A DNA stretch of 64,000 nt, taken from the NCBI GenBank assembly GCA_920105625.2, contig OV050030.1, forward strand, positions 139,156,291-139,220,290, read 5' to 3'. Shown one piece after another: positions 47,101 to 57,562 of this stretch (its first letter is position 1; every line of letters starts with the position of its first letter). The notes beneath the pieces are model-generated. The model saw nothing but the letters and a program-made list of their open reading frames with translations. It ran no database searches and was not told where the DNA came from. The DNA comes from Clusia tigrina. Taxonomy: Eukaryota > Arthropoda > Insecta > Diptera > Clusiidae. The translations under genes and the position numbers were made by a program.

Positions 47101-50100
47101 TAAAATGAATCATGAATGATAAAAATGAATGGTAAAATGAAACATTGATTATAAAAATGAATCATGAATGGTAAAGTGAATCGCAAATGATAATATAAAT
47201 CATGAATGATAAAAAGAATCATGAAAGAAGAAATGAATAATGAATGATAAAATGAATCATCAATGATAAAATTAATAATTAATGATAAAATGAATCCTTA
47301 ATGATAAACATTAACCTTGAATGATAGAATCAATCATGAATGATAAAAGTGAATCATGAATGGAAAAATGAATCACGAATGATAATATGAATCGTGAATG
47401 ATAATAAGAATCATGAATGATTCTTTAATAATAAAAACTAATCAGTATGGGTAAGATGTAGAATGAGTGGCATAATTAATCGTGAATAAGAAAATGAAAC
47501 ATGAATGGTGAAATGAATCATGACTGACAAAATAAAAGTGAATCGTGAAAGGCAAAATGTATCATAAAAGTTAAATCAATCGTAAATGATAAAATGAATC
47601 ATGAATGATAATATGAATCATGAGTGGTAAAATGAATAGAATGATAAAAACAATCGTAAATGATATAAATCATGAATGATAAAAATGAATCCTGAATGAA
47701 AAAATAAATCATGAATGATAGAATGAGTCATAAGTGTAAATTGAATCCTGAATGGTAAATCAATCGTGAATGATAAAATGAATCCTGAATGCTAAATATT
47801 AATCAGGAATGATAAAATGAATGGTCAATGGTAAAATGAATCATGAATGATAAAAATGAATCTTGAATGGTAAAATTAATTAACGATAAAACTAATCATG
47901 AATGATAAAAAGAATCATGACTGATAATATGAATCATGACTGATAATATGAATCATGACTGATAATATGAATCATGAATATTAAAATGATTCATGAATGT
48001 TAAATGGAATCATAAATGAATCATGAATGCCAAAATGAATCATGATTGTTAAAGCTATCGTGAATGATAGGATGAATCATGAATGATAAAATGAATCATA
48101 AATCAAAAAAATGTATCATTAGTGATAAAATGAATCATGAATGATAAAAATGAATGGTAAAATGAAACATTGATTATAAAAATGAATCATGAATGGTAAA
48201 GTGAATCGCGAATGATAATATGAATCATGAATAATAAAAAGAATCATGAAAGAAGAAATGAATAATGAATGATAAAATGAATCATCAATGATAAAATTAA
48301 TAATTAATGATAAAATGAATCCTTAATGATAAACATTAACCTTGAATGATAGAATCAATCATGCATGATAAAAGTGAATCATGAATGGAAAAATGAATCA
48401 CGAATGATAATATGAATCGTGAATGATAATAAGAATCATGAATGATTCTTTAATAATAAAAACTAATCAGTATGGGTAAGATGTAGAATGAGAGGCATAA
48501 TTAATCGTGAATAAGAAAATGAAACATGAATGGTGAAATGAATCATGACTGACAGAATAAAAGTGAATCGTGAAAGGCAAAATGTGTCATGAAAGTTAAA
48601 TCAATCGTAAATGATAAAATGAATCATGAATGATAATATGAATCATGAGTGGTAAAATGAATAGAATGATAAAAACAATCGTGAATGATATAAATCATGA
48701 ATGATAAAAATGAATCCTGAATGAAAAAATAAATCATGAATGATAGAATGAGTCATAAATGTAAACTGAATCCTGAATGGTAAATCAATCGTGAATGATA
48801 AAATGAATCCTGAATGATAAATATTAATCAAGAATGATAAAATGAATCATGATTGAAAAAAAGCATCATGAATTATAATGTGAATCACGAAGTTTAAAAT
48901 TGAATAATGAATGTTAAAATGAACCGTGAATGATAAAATTTAATAATGAATGTGAAAATGAACCGCGGATGATAAAAATGAATCATGAATGGTAAAATGA
49001 ATCATGAACGTTAAATCAATAGTGATTGATAAAATGAATCATGAATGAAATGAATCATGAATGGTTAATTGAATCGAATTATGAAAACAATCATGCATGA
49101 CATGAGTCATGTATGTAAAAAGAATCACGAATGATAAAAATGATTCCGGATTGGAAAAATTAATCATGAATGATAGATTGGATCATGAATGTAAAATGAA
49201 TCATGAATGGTAAATGAATTGTGAATGATAAAAATTAATCCTGAATGATAAATATTAATCATGAATGATAAAATAATTCATCAATGAAAAAAAGTATCAT
49301 GAATGATAATGTGAATCACGAAGTTTAAAATTTAATTATAAATGTTTAAATGAATCGTGGATGATAAAAATGAATCATGAATGGTAAAATCAATCGTGAA
49401 TAAGAATATGAATCATGAATAAGAAGAATCATGAGAGATAAAAATAATAATGAATGATAAAATAAATCATGAATGATAAAATTAATCACGAATGATAAAA
49501 ATGATTCCTGATTGGAAAAATTAATCATGAATGATAGATTGAATCATGAATGTAAAATGAATCATGAATGGTAAATGAATTGTGAATGATAAAAATTAAT
49601 CCTGAATGATAAATATTAATCATGAATGATAAAATGAATCATCAATGAAAAAAAGTATCATGAATGATAATGTGAATATCGAAGTTTAAAATTTAATAAT
49701 AAATGTTAAAATGAATCGTGGATGATAAAAATGAATCATGAATGGTAAAATGAATCGTGAATGATAATTGCAATCATGACTCATAAAAAGACTCATAAAT
49801 GATAAAATGAATGATAAAATTTAACCATGAATGATAGAATCATGAATGATAACATGAATCTTGAATCATAAGAATCATGAATGGTAAAATGTTTCATGAA
49901 TAATAAAAATTAATCATGAATATTAAAATTTATCATGAATGGAAAGCTGCATCATGAGTGGTAAAATGAATCGTGAAAGTTAAAAACTAATCATGAACTT
50001 TAAATCATTCGTGTATGATAAAATGATTCATGAATGATAATATGAATAATGAATGGTAAAATGAATCGAATGGTAAAATCAATCGTGAATGATATGAATC

Positions 50101-53100
50101 ATGATTGGTAAAATAAATCACGAATGATGAAAAGGAATCCTGAATGAAAAATATTAATCATGAATCATAAAAATGGTAAATGGAATCTTGAATGTTAAAA
50201 CTAATCTTGAATGATAATATAAATCGTGACTGATAATACAAATCATGGATGGTAAATTAAAATATGAATATTAAATCGAATCATAAATGATAATATGAAT
50301 AATGAATTGTAAAATCAATCATGAACGTTAAATCAATCGTGTATGATAAAATGAGTCATGAATGATAACATGAATACTGAATGGTAAAATGAATCGAATG
50401 GTAAAATCAATCGTGAATGATATGAATCATGATTGGTACAATAAATCACGAATGATAAAAATGAATCCTGAATGCTAAATATTAATCAGGAATGATAAAA
50501 TGAATGGTCAATGGTAAAATGAATCATGAATGATAAAAATGAATCTTGAATGGTAAAATTAATAAACGATAAAACTAATCATGAATGATAAAAAGAATCA
50601 TGACTGATAATATGAATCATGACTGATAATATGAATCATGACTGATAATATGAATCATGAATATTAAAATGATTCATGAATGTTAAATGGAATCATAAAT
50701 GAATCATGAATGCCAAAATGAATCATGATTGTTAAAGCTATCGTGAATGATAGGATGAATCATGAATGATAAAATGAATCATAAATCAAAAAAATGTATC
50801 ATTAGTGATAAAATGAATCATGAATGATAAAAATGAATGGTAAAATTAATCATGGATTATAAAAATGAATCATGAATGGTAAAGTGAATCGCGAATGATA
50901 ATATGAATCATGAATGATAAAAAGAATCATGAAAGAAGAAATGAATAATGAATGATAAAATGAATCATGAATGATAAAATTAATAATTAATGATAAAATG
51001 AATCCTTAATGATAAAAATTAACCTTGAATGATAGAATCAACAATGAATGATAAAAGTGAATCATGAATGGAAAAATGAATCACGAATGATAATATGAAT
51101 CGTGAATGATAATAAGAATCATGAATGATTCTTTAATAATAAAAACTAATCAGTATGGGTAAGATGTAGAATGAGTGGCATAATTAATCGTGAATAAGAA
51201 AATGAAACATGAATGGTGAAATGAATCATGACTGACAAAATAAAAGTGAATCGTGAAAGGCAAAATGTATCATGAAAGTTAAATCAATCGTAAATGATAA
51301 AATGAATCATGAATGATAATATGAATCATGAGTGGTAAAATGAATAGAATGATAAAAACAATCGTGAATGATATAAATCATGAATGATAAAAATGAATCC
51401 AGAAAGAAAAAATAAATCATGAATGATAGAATGAGTCATAAATGTAAACTGAATCCTGAATTGTAAATCAATCATGATAAAATGAATCATGATTGAAAAA
51501 AAGCTTCATGAATTATAATGTGAAACACGAAGTTTAAAATTGAATAATGAATGTTAAAATGAACCGTGAATGATAAAATTTAATAATGAATGTGAAAATG
51601 AACCGCGGATGATAAAAATGAATCATGAATGGTAAAATGAATCATGAACGTTAAATCAATAGTGATTGATAAAATGAGTCATGAATGAAATGAATCATGA
51701 ATGGTTAATTGAATCGAATGATGAAAACAATCATGCATGACATGAGTCATGTATGTAAAAAGAATCACGAATGATAAAAATGATTCCGGATTGGAAAAAT
51801 TAATCATGAATGATAGATTGGATCATGAATGTAAAATGAATCATGAATGGTAAATGAATTGTGAATGATAAAAATTAATCCTGAATGATAAATATTAATC
51901 ATGAATGATCAAATAATTCATCAATGAAAAAAAGTATCATGAATGATAATGTGAATCACGAAGTTTAAAATTTAATTATAAATGTTTAAATGAATCGTGG
52001 ATGATAAAAATGAATCATGAATGGTAAAATGAATCGTGAATGATAATTGCAATCATGACTCATAAAAAGACTCATAAATGATAAAATGAATGATAAAATT
52101 TAACCATGAATGATAGAATCATGAATGATAACATGAATCTTGAATCATAAGAATCATGAATGGTAAAATGTTTCATGAATAATAAAAATTAATCATGAAT
52201 ATTAAAATTAATCATGAATGGAAAGATGCATCGTGAGTGGCAAAATGAATCGTGAAAGGTAAAATGAATCATGAACATTAAATCGATCGTGAATGATAAA
52301 ATGAATCATCAATGAAAAAAAGTATCATGAATGATAATGTGAATCACGAAGCTTAAAATTTAATAATAAATGTTTAAATGAATCGTGGATGATAAAAATG
52401 TATCATGAATGGTAAAATCAATCGTGAATTAGAATATGAATCATGAATGATAAGAAGAATCATGAGAGATAAAATGAATAATGAATGATAAAATAAATCA
52501 TGAATGATAAAATTAATCATTAATGAAAAATGAATCATTAATGATAAAAATGAATCATGCATGGTAAAATGAATCATGAATAATAAAAATTAATCAGGAA
52601 TGGTAAGATGAATCATGAAAGATAGAATGAATCATGAATGATAAAATTAATAATGAATGTTAAAATGAATCATGGTTGATAAAACTGAATAATGAAAGAT
52701 AAAATGAATCATGAATGATAAAATGAATCATTAATGATAACAACTAACCATAAATGATAGACTCAATCATGAATGATAAAATAAATCTTGAATGATAAAA
52801 TGATTGATGAATGATAAAAATGAACAATGAATGATAAACGGAATCATGAATGATGAAAATTAATCGTAAATGATAAAATGAATCATGAATTATAAAAATT
52901 AATTATGAATGATAAACTGGAATCGTGAATGATAGTAAGAAATATGAATGGTAATATTATTCATGAATAATAAAAATTAAGCACGAATATTAAAATGAAT
53001 CATGAATGGAAAGATGCATAATGAGTGGTAAAATGAATCGTGAAAGTTAAAATGAATCATGAACTTTAAATCAATCGTGTATGATAAAATGAATCATATG

Positions 53101-54235
53101 AATAATGAATGGTAAAATGAATGGAATGGTAAAATCAATCGTGAATGATATGAATCATGATTGGTAAAAAGAAACACGAATGATAAAAATGAATCCTGAA
53201 TGATAAATATTAATCATGAATGATAAAATGAATGGTCAATGGTAAAATGAATCATGAATGATAAAAATGAATCTCGAATGGTAAAATTAATGAACGATAA
53301 AACTAATCATGAATGATAAAAAGAATCATGACTGATAATATGAATCTGGACTGATAATATGAATCATGACTGATAATATGAATCATGAATATTAAAATGA
53401 TTCATGAATGTTAAATGGAATCATAAATGAATCATGAATGCCAAAATGAATCATGATTTTTAAAGCTATCGTGAATGATAGGATGAATCATGAATGATAA
53501 AATGAATCATGAATCAAAAAAAATGTATCATTAGTGATAAAATGAATCATGAATGATAAAAATGAATGGTAAAATGAAACATTGATTATAAAAATGAATC
53601 ATGAATGGTAAAGTGAATCGCAAATGATAATATGAATCATGAATGATAAAAAGAATCATGAAAGAAGAAATGAATAATGAATGATAAAATGAATCATCAA
53701 TGATAAAATTAATAATTAATGATAAAATGAATCCTTAATGATAAACATTAACCTTGAATAATAGAATCAATCATGAATGATAAAAGTGAATCATGAATGG
53801 AAAAATGAATCACGAATGATAATATGAATCGTGAATGATAATAAGAATCATGAATGATTCTTTAATAATAAAAACTAATCAGTATGGGTAAGATGTAGAA
53901 TGAGTGGCATAATTAATCGTGAATAAGAAAATGAAACATGAATGGTGAAATGAATCATGACTGACAAAATAAAAGTGAATCGTGAAAGGCAAAATGTATC
54001 ATAAAAGTTAAATCAATCGTAAATGATAAAATGAATCATGAATGATAATATGAATCATGAGTGGTAAAATGAATAGAATGATAAAAACAATCGTAAATGA
54101 TATAAATCATGAATGATAAAAATGAATCCTGAATGAAAAAATAAATCATGAATGATAGAATGAGTCATAAATGTAAATTGAATCCTGAATGGTAAATCAA
54201 TCGTGAATGATAAAATGAATCCTGAATGCTAAATA
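41650..54235 (+). repeat. Tandem duplication of about 6.42-6.46 kb
   Basis: Landmarks in about 41,650-47,790 recur in about 48,110-54,235. The offset is 6,457 bp at first, 6,460 bp near 44,941, 6,417 bp after a 43-bp loss near 51,470, and 6,437 bp after a 20-bp difference near 46,617/53,037. Private variants carried by both copies include ccagaaagaaaaa (44,940 and 51,400) and gaatctggactg (46,905 and 53,342). The copies separate at about 47,800/54,240. The outer limits are approximate. Confidence 0.75.
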
Positions 54236-55790
54236 TTAATCAAGAATGATAAAATGAATCATGATTGAAAAAAAGCATCTTGAATTATAATATGAATCAC
54301 GAAGTTTAAAATTGAATAATGAATGTGAAAATGAACCGTGAATGATAAAATTTAATAATGAATGTGAAAATGAACCGCGGATGATAAAAATGAATCATGA
54401 ATGGTAAAATGAATCAAGAACGTTAAATCAATAGTGATTGATAAAATGAATCATGAATGAAATGAATCATGAATGGTTAATTGAATCGAATGATGAAAAC
54501 AATCATGCATGACATGAGTCATGTATGTAAAAAGAATCACGAATGATAAAAATGATTCCTGATTGGAAAAATTAATCATGAATGATAGATTGAATCATGA
54601 ATGTAAAATGAATCATGAATGGTAAATGAATTGTGAATGATAAAAATTAATCCTGAATGATAAATATTAATCATGAATGATAAAAAGAATCATCAATGAA
54701 AAAAAGTATCATGAATGATAATGTGAATATCGAAGTTTAAAATTTAATAATAAATGTTAAAATGAATCGTGGATGATAAAAATGAATCATGAATGGTAAA
54801 ATGAATCGTGAATGATAAAATGGAATCGTGAATGATAATAAGAAATATGAATGGTAATAGGATTCATGAATAATAAAAATTAAGCACGAATATTAAAATG
54901 AATCATGAATGGAATGATGCATCATGAGTGGTGAAATGAATCGTGAAAGTTAAAATGAATCATGAACTTTAAATCAGTCGTGTATGATAAAATGAATCAT
55001 GAATGATAATATGAATAATGAATGGTAAAATGAATCGAATGGTAAAATCAATCGTGAATGATATGAATCATGATTGGTAAAATAAATCACGAATGATAAA
55101 AATGAATCTTGAATGATAAATATTAATCATGAATCATAAAAATGAATCATGAATGTGAAAATGAATCAAGAATAATAAATGGAATCTTGAATCTTAAAAC
55201 TAATCGTGATTGATAATATAAATCGTGATTGATAATACGAAGCATGAACTGTAAATTGTAATATGAATGTTAAATCGAATCATAAATGATAATATGAATC
55301 ATGAATGGTAATATGAATCATGAACGTTAAAACAATCGTGAAAGCTAAAATGAATCATGAATGATATGAATCATGAATGGTTAAATGAATCGAATGATGA
55401 AAACAATCATGCATGACATGAGTCATGAATGTAAAAAGAATCACGAATGATAAAAATGAGTCCTGATTGGAAAAATTAATCATGAATGATAGATTGAATA
55501 ATGAATGTAAAATGAATCATGAATGGTAAATGAATTGTGAATGATAAAAATTAATCCTGAATGATAAATATTAATCATGAATGATAAAATGAATCATCAA
55601 TGAAAAAAAGTATCATGAATGATAATGTGAATCACGAAGTTTAAAATTTAATAATAAATGTTTAAATGAATCGTGGATGATAAAAATGAATCATGAATGG
55701 TAAAATGAATCGTGATTTAGAATATGAATCATGAATGATAAGAATAATCATGAGAGATAAAATTGAATAATGAATGATAAAATGAATCAT
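54236..55790 (+). repeat. Mixed satellite segment
   Basis: This stretch consists of satellite sub-blocks joined in an order not seen elsewhere. One example is the join near 54,815, where gaatcgtgaatgataaaatgg runs straight into the block that normally follows the retrotransposon target site. No gene and no other element is visible. It appears to be a recombinant of 5-kb-type unit pieces. Confidence 0.6.
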
Positions 55791-57338
55791 GAATGATAAC
55801 AATTAACCATAAATGATGGACCCAATCATGAGTGATAAAATAAATCTTGAATGGTAAAATGATTGATGAATGATAAAAATGAACAATGAATGATAAACGG
55901 AATCATGACTGATGAAAATTAATCGTAAATGATAAAAATGAATCATGAATGCTAAAAATTAATCATGAATGATAAAAGTGAACCGCGAATGATAATATGA
56001 ATCGTGAATAACAATAAGAAACATGAATGGAAATATGATTCCTGAATAATAAAAATTAATTATGAATGGAAGAGCATGAGTGGCAGAGTTAAACGTGAAT
56101 GGTAAAATGAATATGAATGATAGAATAAATCATTAATTTATAAAATGAATCATGAATGGTAAAATGAAACATGGTTAATTAAGCTGAATAATGAAAGATA
56201 AAATGAATCAAGAATAATAAAATTAATCATGAATGGTAAAATGAATCATTAATGATAACGATTAACCATAAATGATAGACTCAATCATGAATGATAAAAT
56301 AAATCTTGAAAGGTAAAATGGTTAATGAATGAAAAAATTAACAATGAATGATAAACGGAAACATGAATGATGAAAATTAATCGTAAATGATAAAAATGAA
56401 TCATGAATAATAAAAATTAATCATGAATGATAAGAGTGCATCGCGAATGATAATATGAATCGTGAATGACAATAAGAATCATGAATGGTAATATGATTCC
56501 TGAATAATAAAAATTAATCATGAATGGAAGAGCATGAGAGGCAAATTGAAACGTGAATGGTAAAATGAATCATGAATGATAGAATAAATCATTAATTTAT
56601 AAAATGAATCATGAATGGTAAAATGAATCATGGTTGATTAAGCTGAATAATGAAATATAAAATGAATCAAGAATGATAAAATTAATCATGAATGATAAAA
56701 TGAATCATTAATGATAGCAATTAACCATAAATGATAGACTCAATAATGAATGATAAAAAAAATCTTGAATGGTAAAATGATTAATGAATGAAAAAATTAA
56801 CAATGAATGATAAACGGAATCATGAATGATGAAAATTAATCGTAAATGATAAAAATGAATCATGAATAATAAAAATTAATCATGAATGATAAGAGTGAAT
56901 CGCGAATGATAATATGAATCGTGAATGACAATAAGAATCATGAATGGTAATATGATTCTTGAATAATAAAAATTAATCATGAATGGAAGAGCATGAGTGG
57001 CAGAATTTAACGTGAATGGTAAAATGAATCATGAATGATAGAATATATCATTAATTTATAAAATGAATCATGAATGGTAAAATGAATCATGGTTGATTAA
57101 ACTGAATAATGAAAGATAAATGAGTCAAGAATGGTAAAATTAATCATGAATGATAAAATGAATCATCAATGATAACAATTAACCATAAATGATAGACTCA
57201 ATCATGAATGATAAAATAAATCCTGAATGGTAAAATGATTAATTAATGAAAAAATTAACAATGAATGATAAACGGAATCATGAATGATGACAATTAATCA
57301 TAAATGATAAAAATGAATCATGAATGATAAAAATTAAA
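55791..57338 (+). repeat. 458-bp sub-unit array
   Basis: The landmark aacggaa recurs at 55,896, 56,354, 56,813 and 57,271, giving spacings of 458, 459 and 458 bp, about 24 basic units each. Each sub-unit has the same order of blocks: aaccataaatgatagactc, then a run to aacgg, aataagaa, tggaagagcatgag, and atcattaatttataaaatg. The same 458-bp spacing separates two landmarks inside unit A (1,505 and 1,963) and after the retrotransposon (63,308 and 63,766). It is therefore an intermediate level of organisation in this family. Confidence 0.82.
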
Positions 57339-57348
57339 CATGAATGAT
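57339..57348 (+). repeat. Candidate target-site duplication, left copy
   Basis: The 10 bases catgaatgat lie immediately beside the A-rich tail of the retrotransposon and reappear at its 5' boundary (61,935-61,944). This string is common in the satellite, so the match alone is weak. It gains weight because the two flanks together rebuild the uninterrupted satellite order seen elsewhere (for example 22,740-22,790). Confidence 0.6.
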
Positions 57349-57562
57349 TTTTTTTTATTTTTTTTATTATATATATATTTTATTGAATCTCCTAAAAAAT
57401 ATCTTAGAACTAACAATAAATCTTCATAGTATATTTAACATTTCACTTTTAAATTCATATTAATCATTACCAACCTCCCAGTGCCAGTGCTTTGAGGAGT
57501 TATGGTATATGAAAAGAAGTAGCGCAATACTTAAATAATAGCGTAATGAATAAGCTTAAAAG
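57349..57562 (-). other. Retrotransposon 3' UTR and A-rich tail
   Basis: The stretch between the ORF2 stop and the satellite junction is about 214 bp. Read on the minus strand, it ends in an A-rich tail broken by T residues, preceded by a short AT alternation. The tail abuts satellite with no intervening sequence, as expected of target-primed reverse transcription. The same segment reappears at 63,843-64,000 with one more T in the plus-strand run (10 instead of 9). Confidence 0.85.
57379..57384 (-). promoter_or_regulatory. AATAAA polyadenylation signal of the retrotransposon
   Basis: TTTATT on the plus strand is AATAAA in the sense of the element. It lies about 30 bases before the 3' end, the normal place for a polyadenylation hexamer. 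The surrounding sequence is AT-rich, so chance occurrence cannot be excluded. Confidence 0.55.

Larger units (their letters stand above)
1..57338 (+). repeat. 19-bp AT-rich satellite array, left block
   Basis: The whole stretch is built from variants of a 19-bp unit, aatcatgaatgataaaatg, with common forms of 18-20 bp (ggtaaaatg for gataaaatg, or one extra A in the A-run). Pure runs occur, for example about 30,925-30,995, where the unit repeats with almost no change. The plus strand is rich in A and G and very poor in C, and every block reads in the same direction. Stop codons (TGA, TAA) fill the plus-strand frames. The minus strand carries some open stretches of 60-94 codons, but these are translations of the repeat (three 19-bp units are 57 nt, 19 codons) and recur in copy after copy. 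I see no gene here. The block is organised into higher-order repeats, described separately. Centromeric or pericentromeric function is possible but not shown. Confidence 0.97.

Noticed and set aside
3548..54577. Recurring minus-strand open frames of 60-94 codons in the satellite (peptides starting MINIYHSGF and MINFSNQES)
   Set aside because: They are translations of the 19-bp repeat (57 nt gives 19 codons), recur with each higher-order unit, and have no codon bias, domain or flanking signals. Repeated openness follows from the lack of stops on the minus strand.
1..57338. CRISPR-like array of short repeats
   Set aside because: There are no unique spacers between constant repeats. The unit is contiguous and variable, and the retrotransposon marks the DNA as eukaryotic.
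1..57338. Telomeric TTAGG-type repeats or a CENP-B box in the satellite
   Set aside because: I saw no run of TTAGG or its complement, and no sequence close to the CENP-B box core. A centromere role therefore has no motif support.
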